NCBI GenBank assembly: GCA_020852815.1
Contig: JADZAN010000009.1
Span: 124,001-188,000, forward strand
DNA from: Gemmatimonadaceae bacterium
Lineage (GTDB): Bacteria; Gemmatimonadota; Gemmatimonadetes; Gemmatimonadales; Gemmatimonadaceae
Length of the DNA stretch: 64,000 bases
Direction: 5' to 3'
Part shown: piece after piece, positions 23,755 to 32,849 of the stretch
How the letters are laid out: every line of letters begins with the position of its first letter
How positions within the stretch are numbered: position 1 is the stretch's first letter
Made by a program: the position numbers and the translations under genes
Notes under the pieces: generated by a model
What the model was told of the DNA's origin: nothing
Seen by the model: the letters and a program-made list of their open reading frames with translations, nothing else
Database searches by the model: none

Positions 23755-25662
23755 GTGTCGCTCCTCTCCATTCAGCAGGTCACGATCGCCTTTGGTGGCC
23801 CGCCAGTGCTCGACGGGGCCTCCTTCTCCATCGAGCGCGGCGAGCGCGTCTCGCTGGTGGGGCGCAATGGGGCGGGGAAGAGCACACTGATGAAGCTGCT
23901 GGATGGCTCGGTCGTCGCCGATTCGGGTGAGATCGTGCGGCAGGGTGGAGTCACGGTGGCGCGACTGGAGCAGGACATCCCGGACGACGTGCAGGGAACG
24001 ATCTACGAGGTGGTGGCGGAGGGGCTGGGTGAGGACGGGAAGCTCCTGTCGCACTATCACGAGGCTTCGCTGCGGGTCGGCGTCGACCCCTCGGACTCGA
24101 ACCTCAGGGCGCTCGACCGGCTGCACCACGCCATCGACGCCGCCAATGGCTGGCGACTGCACACGCACGTCGAGACTGTCCTCGCCCATCTCGGCCTCGA
24201 CCCCGACGTCGCCTTCGACCGCGCATCCGGCGGCCGCAAGCGCCAGGCGCTCCTCGCGCGTGCGCTCGTCAGGCAGCCCGACGTCCTCCTGCTCGACGAG
24301 CCGACGAATCATCTCGACATCGACGCGATCGAGTGGATGGAAGGCTACCTGATGGAGGCCGGGATCACCCTCCTCTTCGTGACGCACGATCGCGCCTTCC
24401 TGCGGCGCCTGGCGACGCGCATACTCGAGCTCGACCGCGGGAAGCTCGTTGATTGGGGAGGCGACTACGACACGTACCTTCTCCGCAAGGACGAAGTGTT
24501 GGCCGCCGAGCAGAAGGCGTGGGACGAGTTCGACCGCAAGCTGGCGATCGAGGAGACGTGGATCCGCACCGGCATCCAGGCTCGGCGAACGCGCAACGAG
24601 GGGCGCGTGCGCGCCCTCGAGGCGATGCGTGTCGAGCGCACGGCGCGGCGCGAGCGCGTCGGGTCGGTGAAGCTGTCGGCGCTGGAGAGCGAACGCTCCG
24701 GGCGCCTGGTGATCGAGGCGCGCGACGTGTCGTTCGCTCACGCCGATCGCGAGATCGTGCGCGCCTTCTCGTCCACGATCATGCGCGGCGACCGCGTGGG
24801 CTTCATCGGCCCGAACGGCTCGGGGAAGACCACGCTCCTCCGCCTCCTGCTGGGCGAACTCGAGCCGCAGGCGGGAAGCGTTAGGCACGGCACCGGGCTC
24901 GAGGTTGCTTACTTCGACCAGCTGCGTGACACGCTCGACCCCGAGCGCTCGGTCTTCGACTCGATCGCCGACGGCGCCGACTGGGTGCAGCTGGCGGGTG
25001 GACGCAAGCATGTGCACGGCTACCTGCAGGACTTCCTCTTCACGCCCGACCGGGCGCGGACCCCCGTGCGCGCCTTGTCGGGGGGCGAGCGCAATCGGCT
25101 CCTGCTGGCGCGTCTCTTCACGCGGTCGTTCAACGTGCTGGCGATGGACGAGCCAACCAACGACCTCGACATCGAGACACTCGACCTCCTCGAGGAACTC
25201 CTGCTCGACTACAGCGGGACCCTGCTCCTGGTGAGCCACGACCGCGAGTTCCTCGACCACGTGGTCACCAGCACGCTGGTGATGGAAGGGCGGGGGAGGG
25301 TGGGCGAGTATGCCGGCGGCTACAGCGACTGGGTGCGACAGCGTCCGGCCCCCCCTCTCGTCACCGCCGCCAAGGCGGCGCCTGCCATCGCACCGCCAGC
25401 GCCCGCACCCCGCCGCAAGGACAAGCCTCGCAAGCTTTCCTTTCGAGAGCAGAAGGAACTGGACGAGCTCCCCGACCGCATCGACGCGCTCGAGCGGGAA
25501 AGGGCGTCGCTCTTTACATCGCTCGCCGATCCGGCCTTCCTGCGTGATGGCGTCGCCGTGAGCGCGGCCAAGGCGCGTCTGGCATCGATCGACGACGAAT
25601 CCTCAGCTGCAATGATGCGCTGGGAGGAGTTGGAGGCGATCGCGTCGCCTGGCGCGGGGTAA
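23755..25662 (+). CDS. uup: ABC-F ATPase, Uup-like
   Basis: 635 residues from a GTG at 23755 (the frame is open to 23611, so the start is not certain). Two ATPase domains: Walker A GRNGAGKSTL and GPNGSGKTTL; signature motifs RASGGRKRQALLARAL (degenerate) and LSGGERNRLLLARL; Walker B LLLDEPTNHLD and LAMDEPTNDLD. An interdomain linker (IEETWIRTGIQARRTRNEGRV) and a C-terminal basic coiled-coil region (KPRKLSFREQKELDELPDRIDAL) match Uup. ABC-F proteins act on ribosomes; Uup is additionally linked to DNA transposition and precise excision in E. coli. Confidence 0.88.
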   Translation: MSLLSIQQVTIAFGGPPVLDGASFSIERGERVSLVGRNGAGKSTLMKLLDGSVVADSGEIVRQGGVTVARLEQDIPDDVQGTIYEVVAEGLGEDGKLLSHYHEASLRVGVDPSDSNLRALDRLHHAIDAANGWRLHTHVETVLAHLGLDPDVAFDRASGGRKRQALLARALVRQPDVLLLDEPTNHLDIDAIEWMEGYLMEAGITLLFVTHDRAFLRRLATRILELDRGKLVDWGGDYDTYLLRKDEVLAAEQKAWDEFDRKLAIEETWIRTGIQARRTRNEGRVRALEAMRVERTARRERVGSVKLSALESERSGRLVIEARDVSFAHADREIVRAFSSTIMRGDRVGFIGPNGSGKTTLLRLLLGELEPQAGSVRHGTGLEVAYFDQLRDTLDPERSVFDSIADGADWVQLAGGRKHVHGYLQDFLFTPDRARTPVRALSGGERNRLLLARLFTRSFNVLAMDEPTNDLDIETLDLLEELLLDYSGTLLLVSHDREFLDHVVTSTLVMEGRGRVGEYAGGYSDWVRQRPAPPLVTAAKAAPAIAPPAPAPRRKDKPRKLSFREQKELDELPDRIDALERERASLFTSLADPAFLRDGVAVSAAKARLASIDDESSAAMMRWEELEAIASPGAG

Positions 25663-25939
25663 GCGAGCCGCGCGCAGTTGGATGCGGCGTGCGGCGTGTC
25701 GAGTGCGAAGCGCGGGGTGCAATCGCCCGCCGGGCATCGCGTGGTTTGCTCGTGAGGCACGTCGCGCGCGGCAAGGTGTTTCGGCGCCGAGACTTCACCC
25801 CCCTCGACCCCTCACCACCCCTCGCCAGCCCTTCCACCAGCGCAACACCCCATGCCGTGGTGTCTCGCGCCACCCGCCGCACCACGACATTCTTTGCCCG
25901 CGCTCGCCCGTCCCGATTCCCATTCCTGAGCCCTGCGTC

Positions 25940-27304
25940 ATGCGCCTTTCCAATTCTCTCCGCCCCTCCCACCTCGTCCCGCAACGGCGCCTCGCCGCAG
26001 TCGCCGCGCTCTCGGTCGCGCTCTCCGCGTGGTCGGCGCTTGCGCACGCGCAGGGCGCCAACCTGTCCGCGCTGCACGCCGCGATCGACAAGCAGGCGAT
26101 CGACATCGAGGCAAAGGTGGTCGCGTGGCGCCGCGACATACACCAACACCCCGAACTCTCCTTCCAGGAAACGCGAACCGCCAAGCTCGTCGCCGATCAC
26201 CTCAAGTCGCTGGGGCTCGAGGTCCAGACGGGGGTGGGCGGGAACGGCGTGGTCGGCATCCTGCGCGGCGGGAAGCCAGGCCCGGTGGTCGCGCTGCGCG
26301 CGGACATGGATGCGCTCCCCGTCACCGAGCTGGTCGACCTCCCCTTCAAGAGCACCGTTCGCGCGGTGTACAACGGTCAGGAGACGGGCGTCATGCACGC
26401 CTGCGGTCACGACAACCACGTCGCGATCCTGATGGGAACCGCCGAAGTGCTCACGGGGATGAAGGCGCAGCTCCCGGGTACGGTCAAGTTCATCTTCCAG
26501 CCCGCGGAGGAAGGGCCCCCCGTGGGCGGCGCAGGCCCGATGATCGAGGCGGGAGTGCTCGAGAAACCGAAGGTCGACGCGATCTTCGGCTTGCACGTCG
26601 GCCCCGGACCGTTAGGCGGCGTGTCATGGCGTGGTGGCGCCACCGCCGCAGCCGCCGACCAGTTCCGCATCGTCGTGCGTGGACGACAGACGCACGGCGC
26701 CTATCCCGCCGCCGGCGTCGATCCCATCGTCGTCGGCTCGCAGGTGGTCCTCGCGCTGCAAACGATCATTAGCCGGCAGTCCGACCTCACCACCGCCCCC
26801 GCCATCCTCACCGTCGGCGCCTTCCACGCCGGCTTGCGCGAGAACATCATCCCCGACAGTGCGTGGATGATCGGGACAATCCGCACCCTCGACCCCGGGA
26901 TGCGCACCGAGATCCACCAGCGGCTGAAGCGTACCGCCGAACTCATTGCGGAGAGCGCTGGCGCCACGGCCGATGTGAAGATCGAACTCGGCTACCCGGT
27001 GACCATGAACACGACCGCACTCGCGCGGCGCATGCTCCCCTCCCTGCAGCGCGTCGTTGGCGCCGACAAGACCACCGAGACGCGCCCTGGCACCGCCGGC
27101 GAGGACTTCTCGCGCTATCTCGAAAAGGTCCCCGGCTTCTTCTTCTCCCTCGGCGTCACGCCGGCCGACAAGGACCCGCGAACGGTCGCCGCCAATCACT
27201 CCCCACTCTTCTTCGCCGACGAGAAGGCCCTTCCCGTCGGCGTCCGCCTCATGTCCAGCGTCGCCGTCGACTTCCTCGCCCAAGGCGCCCAGGTACAACC
27301 GTAA
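25940..27304 (+). CDS. Secreted M20D amidohydrolase
   Basis: 454 residues with a signal peptide (RRLAAVAALSVALSAWSALAHAQ). The dinuclear-zinc M20D fold shows WRRDIHQHPELSFQE, LRADMDALPVTE, MHACGHDNHVAILMG, IFQPAEEGPPVGGA, the dimerisation domain, and near the C-terminus TAGEDFSRYLEKVPGFFFSLG. Relatives hydrolyse N-acyl amino acids, hippurate or IAA conjugates. It ends 5 nt before the stop of the opposing terC gene, with no terminator visible between. Confidence 0.9.
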   Translation: MRLSNSLRPSHLVPQRRLAAVAALSVALSAWSALAHAQGANLSALHAAIDKQAIDIEAKVVAWRRDIHQHPELSFQETRTAKLVADHLKSLGLEVQTGVGGNGVVGILRGGKPGPVVALRADMDALPVTELVDLPFKSTVRAVYNGQETGVMHACGHDNHVAILMGTAEVLTGMKAQLPGTVKFIFQPAEEGPPVGGAGPMIEAGVLEKPKVDAIFGLHVGPGPLGGVSWRGGATAAAADQFRIVVRGRQTHGAYPAAGVDPIVVGSQVVLALQTIISRQSDLTTAPAILTVGAFHAGLRENIIPDSAWMIGTIRTLDPGMRTEIHQRLKRTAELIAESAGATADVKIELGYPVTMNTTALARRMLPSLQRVVGADKTTETRPGTAGEDFSRYLEKVPGFFFSLGVTPADKDPRTVAANHSPLFFADEKALPVGVRLMSSVAVDFLAQGAQVQP

Positions 27305-27309
27305 CACCC

Positions 27310-28353
27310 CTAGTCCGACGGCATCTCCCCGCGCCCCTCGCCGTCCCGCTTCGCCCGCCACCACGAGGCAACCACGCCCGCCGCGAGAATCGCCGCCACC
27401 ATCCCCAGCAGCCAGAAGTTGAAGTTCGGCCCCAGATGGTCCTTGAGCAGGTCCGCCACCAGCATCTTCACCCCTACCAGCCCCAGGATCGCCGCCAGCG
27501 ACACCTTCAGGTACCGGAACTTCTCGATTGCCCCCGCCAGCGCGAAGTACAACGAGCGCAGCCCGAGGATCGCGAAGACGTTGCTCGTGAAGACGAGGAA
27601 CGGATCGGTGGTGATGGCGAAGATCGCCGGAATGGAATCGACGGCGAAGATCAGGTCGGTCGTTTCCACCAGCACGAGCGCCACGGCAAGCGGCGTCAGC
27701 ACCCACTTCCCCTCCTGCCACACGGCGAAGTGCTGCTCGTGATAGGTCGGCGTGATGGGGAAGGCGCGACGCAGCAGACGCAACACGACGCCGTCGCCCG
27801 GCGTCTCGCTGTGCTCCTCCTCCCTCGCCAGCAGCATCCTCGCCGCCGTGAACACCAGGAACGCCCCGAACAGGTACAGGATCCAGTGATAGCGCGCGAT
27901 GAGCGAGGCGCCTAACAGGATCATGCCCCCGCGCATCGCCAGCGCGCCGAGAATCCCCCAGAACAGCACGCGATGCTGGTACAGCGCCGGCACGCGCATG
28001 TACTGGAAGATCATCGCAATGACGAAGACATTGTCGGCCGAGAGCGAGAGTTCGATCACATACCCCGTGAAGAACTTCACCGCCGCCAGCCGCCCGTCAT
28101 TCACCATCCCGTCCAGCTTGTCGACGTGCGTGCCCAACCCCAGCCAGTGGTGCTCGTAGAGGAAGTACACGAGCACCCCGAAGCAGACGGCAAGGAAGGC
28201 GACGACCAGCGTGAAACGCAGCGCCTCCTTGATGGAGACCACATGCGCTTCCTTGTTCAGGACGCCTAGGTCGATGGCGAGGACGAGCAGCACAAAGGCG
28301 AGGAATCCGCCCCATGCCCACAGTTCGGGATTGATGGGAATACCCTGGGTCAA
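27310..28353 (-). CDS. TerC/Alx-family integral membrane protein
   Basis: 347 residues with about nine membrane segments. The two acidic family motifs are ELSLSADNVFVIAMIFQYM and LVLVETTDLIFAVDSIPAIFAIT. This Alx-type length is associated with manganese or other divalent metal export and with loading of secreted metalloenzymes. It starts at TTG 28353, 27 nt after the ABC-F stop; there is no room for the yybP-ykoY riboswitch that often precedes alx/terC genes. Last gene of an ArsC-like / ABC-F / TerC operon. Confidence 0.9.
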   Translation of the reverse strand: MTQGIPINPELWAWGGFLAFVLLVLAIDLGVLNKEAHVVSIKEALRFTLVVAFLAVCFGVLVYFLYEHHWLGLGTHVDKLDGMVNDGRLAAVKFFTGYVIELSLSADNVFVIAMIFQYMRVPALYQHRVLFWGILGALAMRGGMILLGASLIARYHWILYLFGAFLVFTAARMLLAREEEHSETPGDGVVLRLLRRAFPITPTYHEQHFAVWQEGKWVLTPLAVALVLVETTDLIFAVDSIPAIFAITTDPFLVFTSNVFAILGLRSLYFALAGAIEKFRYLKVSLAAILGLVGVKMLVADLLKDHLGPNFNFWLLGMVAAILAAGVVASWWRAKRDGEGRGEMPSD

Positions 28354-28380
28354 CGGGTGAGGGCGAGCGGCATCATCGGG

Positions 28381-30330
28381 CTACGTCGCGTCCAGCGCTT
28401 CCGCCGCCGACAGCGCCGCTTCCCACGCGTGCATCGCATCCGCCAGCGCGAGCCTGGTCTCGTCCAGTTCGCGTGACAAGCGCGTGGCCTGCGCATGGCC
28501 ATCCGGACGAGTGTACAGCGCCGCATCGGCCAGCGCGGCGTCAAGTTCGGACACCTTCTGCTCCAGTAACGTTACCCGCTCCTCCGAACGTTCCGCCGCC
28601 CGTCGGATGTCGCGCGCCGTGCCGCGCCGCTTCGACTCGCCCTCGGCGCGCTTCCTTGCCTCGACCTTCTCCTGCGCCTTGCGCTCCGCTGCAGCCGCCG
28701 ACTCGCGCGTCGCGCGCTCCGTCGCCTCGCGATCGCGCTGCTCCTCGAACTCGGCGAAATCTCCGTCGAAGACGCGAATCGTCTCGTCGCGGAGCTCCCA
28801 CACGCGCGTCACCAGCTTGCGAAGCAACTCCCGGTCGTGGCTCACCAGGACCACCGTCCCCGCATAGCGCTCGATCGCGTCCTCGAGCTGCTCGATCGAT
28901 TCCACGTCCAGGTGGTTGGTCGGCTCATCGAAGACCAGGAGGTTGGCCTCCTCGAGCATGAGCATCGCCAGCGCCACGCGCGCCAGCTCGCCCCCCGAGA
29001 GCGACGACGCCGTACGCATCACCTCATCACCCGAGAACTTCACCATCCCCAGGTGTCCCTGGATTGTCCCGCGCTCCCACATCGGGCGCATGTCGCCGAT
29101 GATGTCATACAGCGACTTGTGGCGCGGCACGTTGGCGAAGTCCTGTCGATACATCGCGGCCGTGGTCCCACCACTCATCCTGATCTCGCCGGACGACAGC
29201 GCGCGCTCGCCGAACAGCGCCTTGAGCAGCGTGGATTTCCCCGTGCCGTTCGCCCCGATCAATCCCACGACATCCCCCCGGCGAATCCACTCGGTGAAGC
29301 CGCGCAACAGGACGCGATCGCCAATCGCCACCGTCGCGCGATCGAACACCGCGACCTGGTCACCACCACGCTCGCCCGGAGGAAACCGCACCGCCATGGC
29401 CGACTCGTCGTCGGGCGGGGGACTCAGGCGCGGAAGCCAGGCGAGGCGCTTGCGCCGCCCCTTTGCCTGCTTCGTGTTGGTCCCCGCGATGTTGCGCCGG
29501 ATGTAGTCCTCCTCCTTCGCAATCGCTCTCGATTGTTTGTCGAACGCCCGCTGTTGCGACAGCCGCCGCTCGGCGCGCTGCGTCACGAAGTGCGCATAGC
29601 CGCCGTCGTACGCCGCGGCGGTCAGGTCCTCCAGGTGCAACACGTGGTCGACGATCCGGTCCAGGAAGGCGCGATCGTGCGAGATCACCAGCACCGTCTC
29701 GCGCGTCTCGCGCAGGTACTCCTCCAGCCAGCGCGTCGTCTCCAGGTCAAGGTGATTCGTGGGCTCGTCCAGCAACATGACATCGGCCGGGAGCACCAGC
29801 TGGCGCGCCAGCGCGACACGCCCGCGTTCGCCGCCGCTCAGGTGCGACAGCGCCTCGTGACGCGCCTGCGCGGGGTCGAAGCCAAGTCCCGCCAGTACCG
29901 CGTCGACTCGCGAAACGTAGGTATAGCCCCCTTCGTGCTCGAACCGCTCCAGGTCACGCGCGTAGCGATTGAGTTGCTGCTCGCTGACTCGCTCTCCCGC
30001 ATGTGCGAGCTCCGCGGCCTGCCGGGCCAGGTCAGCCTCGAGGTCGATCAGCTCGCGGAAGGCGTCGGCCACCGCCCCCCACACGGTGGTCGCGCCCGGG
30101 AACTCACGATGCTGATCGAGCACCGCGATGCGCAGCCCCGGCGTCTTGGCGATCGTCCCCGTCGTCGGGCGCTGCTCCCCGGTGAGCATCCGGAACAACG
30201 TCGTCTTTCCCGAGCCGTTGCGCCCGATCACCCCCCACTTCTCCCCTTCACCCACGGTGAAGGTGAGGTCGCGGAGAATCGTGGTCGCGCCGAACGAGAC
30301 GCCGACACCGTTGAAGGAGAACTGCGTCAC
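28381..30330 (-). CDS. ABC-F family ATPase with C-terminal coiled coil
   Basis: 649 residues from a GTG at 30330. The first domain has GRNGSGKTTLF, LSGGERGRVALARQL and LLDEPTNHLDL; the second has GANGTGKSTLL, LSGGELARVALAML and LVFDEPTNHLDV. The interdomain linker contains KQSRAIAKEEDYIRRNI and GRRKRL. The C-terminal 100 residues are strongly charged (EATERATRESAAAAERKAQE), predicted coiled coil. Probably a ribosome-associated translation factor; not the same subgroup as the Uup-like protein at 23.8 kb. The gap to the upstream ArsC-like gene is 4 nt. Confidence 0.88.
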   Translation of the reverse strand: MTQFSFNGVGVSFGATTILRDLTFTVGEGEKWGVIGRNGSGKTTLFRMLTGEQRPTTGTIAKTPGLRIAVLDQHREFPGATTVWGAVADAFRELIDLEADLARQAAELAHAGERVSEQQLNRYARDLERFEHEGGYTYVSRVDAVLAGLGFDPAQARHEALSHLSGGERGRVALARQLVLPADVMLLDEPTNHLDLETTRWLEEYLRETRETVLVISHDRAFLDRIVDHVLHLEDLTAAAYDGGYAHFVTQRAERRLSQQRAFDKQSRAIAKEEDYIRRNIAGTNTKQAKGRRKRLAWLPRLSPPPDDESAMAVRFPPGERGGDQVAVFDRATVAIGDRVLLRGFTEWIRRGDVVGLIGANGTGKSTLLKALFGERALSSGEIRMSGGTTAAMYRQDFANVPRHKSLYDIIGDMRPMWERGTIQGHLGMVKFSGDEVMRTASSLSGGELARVALAMLMLEEANLLVFDEPTNHLDVESIEQLEDAIERYAGTVVLVSHDRELLRKLVTRVWELRDETIRVFDGDFAEFEEQRDREATERATRESAAAAERKAQEKVEARKRAEGESKRRGTARDIRRAAERSEERVTLLEQKVSELDAALADAALYTRPDGHAQATRLSRELDETRLALADAMHAWEAALSAAEALDAT

Positions 30331-30334
30331 CCTT

Positions 30335-30682
30335 CTATCCTCCCCACTCTTTCCACGTCGACTCGGCAAGACCGATCGTCAGCTTGTGCTGACAGCGTGC
30401 GAGCGGGATGCGCAGTATGAGCGGTTCGTCCACCAGCTTCTCCAGCCAGCGATCGTCCGAGTATCGCGCTACCCCCAGACCCAGTTCCTGAAAGCGCTTC
30501 GACTCGCGGTCGATGAGCGCCTCCACGCCGAACTTCTGGGCGAATCGCTTCAGCTCGCCTGGCGACGCCGCACGTTCGTTCAGGTCCACGAAGTGCGTCT
30601 TGACCCGGCGCTCGGCGAAGAATCGCAGCGCCTTTCGGGTATCAGCGCTCTTCCTGGTGCCGAAGATTTGGACCTCGATCAT
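30335..30682 (-). CDS. ArsC/Spx-family protein lacking the catalytic cysteine
   Basis: 115 residues of the thioredoxin-like ArsC family: IFGTRKSADTRKALRFFAERRV at the N-terminus, HFVDLNERAASPGEL, LGLGVARYSDDRWLEKLVDEPLIL and KLTIGLAESTWKEWG. The first-turn Cys of arsenate reductases and Spx (C-x-x-C or C-x-x-S) is replaced by Lys-Ser-Ala-Asp. The only Cys is near the C-terminus (IPLARCQHKL), so classic arsenate reduction is unlikely. First gene of the operon with ABC-F and TerC. Confidence 0.85.
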   Translation of the reverse strand: MIEVQIFGTRKSADTRKALRFFAERRVKTHFVDLNERAASPGELKRFAQKFGVEALIDRESKRFQELGLGVARYSDDRWLEKLVDEPLILRIPLARCQHKLTIGLAESTWKEWGG

Positions 30683-30751
30683 GCAATGGAGTCTAACAGG
30701 GCCGAGTGGCGCTCCTCCAGCCAGCGCTCCTCCAGCCTGCGCGCACCCACC

Positions 30752-30784
30752 ACGCACCCGCCACGCACCCGCCACGCACCCGCC
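30752..30784. repeat. 11-nt tandem repeat upstream of the YheT-like gene
   Basis: Three exact units of ACGCACCCGCC (30752-30762, 30763-30773, 30774-30784), with partial units on both sides, in the spacer between divergent genes. Confidence 0.75.
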
Positions 30785-30865
30785 ACACACGGACGTCGCC
30801 CCTCCCCTCCCCGTCCCGCCCTTCATCTTCCTCACCTGCTGCCGCGACTCCCCGCAGCGACTCGC

Positions 30866-31921
30866 GTGATTGATCACCCGCTCCCATCCGCAGCGCCCAG
30901 CGCCTATCAGCCGGCGTGGTGGCTCTCCAACCCGCATGTCTCCACCATGTGGGGGAAGTTCTTCCGCTCCCCTCCCGCGCTCGATGCCAGCGTCGAGCGT
31001 TTGTGTACCCCCGACGGCGACATCCTCGATGTCGTGCGCACCAAGGCCCCTGCGCAGGCACCCGAGGAGGCCCCCACCTTCCTCCTGCTCCACGGCCTCG
31101 AGGGAACGTTGCGGTCCCACTACGCCGCCGGGATGCTCCGCGAAGCGCAACGGCACGGGTGGCAGGCAAACCTCCTCCTGTTCCGCTCCTGCAACGGCGA
31201 GCCCAATCGCGCCGCTCGCTCATATCACTCCGGCGAGACAACCGACCTGCAGTTCACGGTCGAGCGACTCCTCGAGGAGCGACCCCGTGCCCCGTTGGTG
31301 CTGGCCGGTGTGTCGTTAGGCGGCAATGTCCTCCTCAAGTGGCTCGGCGAGCGCGGGGACTCGCTCTCGCCGCATGTCGCTGCCGCGGTCGCCGTCTCCA
31401 CCCCCTTCGACCTCGCGCGCTCCTGCGCTCATATCGACAGCGGCTTCGCCCGCCTCTACGCCTGGAACTTCCTCAGAACACTCAAGGCCAAGGCCCTCGA
31501 GAAGATCCGGCAACACCCGGGCATCGCCGACCCTGCGCGCGTCGCGGCGGCCAATTCCCTGTGGGCCTTCGACGACGCCTTCACCTCGGTCGTCCACGGC
31601 TTCGTCGACGCCGCCGACTATTACTACCAGTCGTCGTCCATCCGGTACCTCCACGCCATCCGCGTCCCGACGCTCCTGCTCAGCGCACGCGACGACCCTT
31701 TTCACCCCCCGGAAGTCCTGCACGACGTCGAAGACATCGCGCGGCACAACCCGTCGCTCCACCTCGAGTTCCCCGCCCGCGGCGGACACGTCGGTTTCGT
31801 CGAGGGACTCCACCCCGCGCGCACCACATACTACATGGAGCGCCGCATCACACACTTCGCCAACACCCAGCTCGGCGGATCGCTCCACCATGGAGCCCCC
31901 ATCACCCGAACGTTAGGATAG
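30866..31921 (+). CDS. YheT-type alpha/beta hydrolase
   Basis: 351 residues from GTG 30866. The family plan of YheT/embryogenesis-associated EMB8 proteins is visible: QPAWWLSNPHVSTMWGKFFR near the N-terminus, LLLHGLEGTLRSHYAAGM (oxyanion region), LFRSCNGEPNRAARSYHSGE, nucleophile Ser in VLAGVSLGGNVLLKWLGE, an Asp in LLLSARDDPFHPP, and the catalytic His in RGGHVGFVEG. Physiological esters are unknown. It ends 7 nt before the third GAAGACGA repeat tract. Confidence 0.9.
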   Translation: MIDHPLPSAAPSAYQPAWWLSNPHVSTMWGKFFRSPPALDASVERLCTPDGDILDVVRTKAPAQAPEEAPTFLLLHGLEGTLRSHYAAGMLREAQRHGWQANLLLFRSCNGEPNRAARSYHSGETTDLQFTVERLLEERPRAPLVLAGVSLGGNVLLKWLGERGDSLSPHVAAAVAVSTPFDLARSCAHIDSGFARLYAWNFLRTLKAKALEKIRQHPGIADPARVAAANSLWAFDDAFTSVVHGFVDAADYYYQSSSIRYLHAIRVPTLLLSARDDPFHPPEVLHDVEDIARHNPSLHLEFPARGGHVGFVEGLHPARTTYYMERRITHFANTQLGGSLHHGAPITRTLG

Positions 31922-31928
31922 CCCCCCC

Positions 31929-31968
31929 TCGTCTTCTCGTCTTCTCGTCTTCTCGTCTTCTCGTCTTC
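31929..31968 (+). repeat. Dispersed TCGTCTTC (GAAGACGA) tandem repeat, copy 3
   Basis: Five perfect 8-nt units of TCGTCTTC (31929-31968), the best preserved of the three tracts, filling the gap between the YheT-like gene and the next start codon at 31976. Confidence 0.85.
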
Positions 31969-31975
31969 TGCCCCT

Positions 31976-32248
31976 ATGAGCGACGCCGCCCTCTTCATCG
32001 CCTTCTTCGGAGGACTCATGCTCCTCCGCTTCATCGTGGCGACGATCGCTTTCCTCGTCATCCTGCCGCCGGGCGAACGGTGCCCCAATTGCGATTCCCC
32101 CACGCTCCGCGTGGAGTCACGCCTTTACGGCCGGATCCTCCCCTGGTTCCGCGAGAGCTGGTGCATCGAGTGCGGGTGGCAGGGACTCCTGCGGCGCTCC
32201 CCGCTCACCGAGCCCACCGCCGAGCGTCACTACTCCCGGCAGCGTTAG
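31976..32248 (+). CDS. Small membrane protein with a zinc-ribbon-like C-terminus
   Basis: 90 residues. One hydrophobic helix (LFIAFFGGLMLLRFIVATIAFLVIL) is followed by two Cys pairs, RCPNCDSP and SWCIECGW, spaced 27 residues apart, as in a zinc ribbon. It starts at the ATG directly after the 8-nt repeat tract; no normal ribosome-binding site is visible. Codon usage fits the genome. Function unknown. The stop is CGT TAG within a CGTTAGGC motif. Confidence 0.7.
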   Translation: MSDAALFIAFFGGLMLLRFIVATIAFLVILPPGERCPNCDSPTLRVESRLYGRILPWFRESWCIECGWQGLLRRSPLTEPTAERHYSRQR

Positions 32249-32261
32249 GCAGTCCTCGCGT

Positions 32262-32347
32262 CGAGCACGGCGGCCCGCCATCGCCGCAAACGCCGCGCGC
32301 CGCAAATGCTGCTCGCCGCAATAGCCGCGCGCCGAGCACGGCGGCCC
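32262..32347. repeat. 15-nt direct repeat in the spacer
   Basis: CGAGCACGGCGGCCC occurs at 32262-32276 and again at 32333-32347, flanking a 56-nt GC-rich segment between two genes that end towards each other. Confidence 0.6.
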
Positions 32348-32352
32348 AGCGA

Positions 32353-32646
32353 CTACGCCGGACGACGCGCCATCACGTGCACGCCCAGCCAGTCGGGCCA
32401 GTTGCCGGTGAGTTCGAAGAAGTCCTCGAAGTAGGTGAGTCCCGCCCCCTCGAGATCAGCGATCAGGTCCTGCATCGCGTCGTCCTCCGGGATGGGACCC
32501 ACACACACCAGCTCCCCCTCGACACGGAACTCGTCGGCGGTGAGCCCCAGCCGTTCATCGATCGCCGAGCGCGTGAGACCGGTGCGCTCGAACGCTTCCT
32601 TGCGAATCACCAGGGCCGGATGGCCGGCGGGAAGATGCAGCGGCAT
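32353..32646 (-). CDS. Conserved hypothetical protein
   Basis: 97 residues: MPLHLPAGHPALVIRKEAFE, a hydrophobic IPEDDAMQDLIADLEGAGLTYFEDFFEL, and WPDWLGVHVMARRP. The codon pattern is consistent with a real gene and the ATG at 32646 is sensible. No signal peptide or membrane segment. I do not recognise a family. Upstream (32262-32347) there is a 15-nt direct repeat, CGAGCACGGCGGCCC, in the spacer. Confidence 0.65.
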   Translation of the reverse strand: MPLHLPAGHPALVIRKEAFERTGLTRSAIDERLGLTADEFRVEGELVCVGPIPEDDAMQDLIADLEGAGLTYFEDFFELTGNWPDWLGVHVMARRPA

Positions 32647-32849
32647 GGGCGTGTCTCGTCGAGGTAAGGCGCGCACACTAACGCGCCGCCGCCACCGAAG
32701 AAAGCGCGACACACTACGGAGTGCCACGCGCCTGCCGACGCCTCTCCCTACACTCCCGCCGAGCTCCTCCGGTCACAGGCTCGCGGACGCATTCCGTCGC
32801 GCCCGTGCAGTCGACCGTTCGCGAGGAGTCCAGTAGCTTCGTCAGGATC

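Noticed and set aside
28340-28381. yybP-ykoY manganese riboswitch before the terC-like gene
   Set aside because: Only 27 nt separate it from the upstream ABC-F gene; there is no room and no matching structure.
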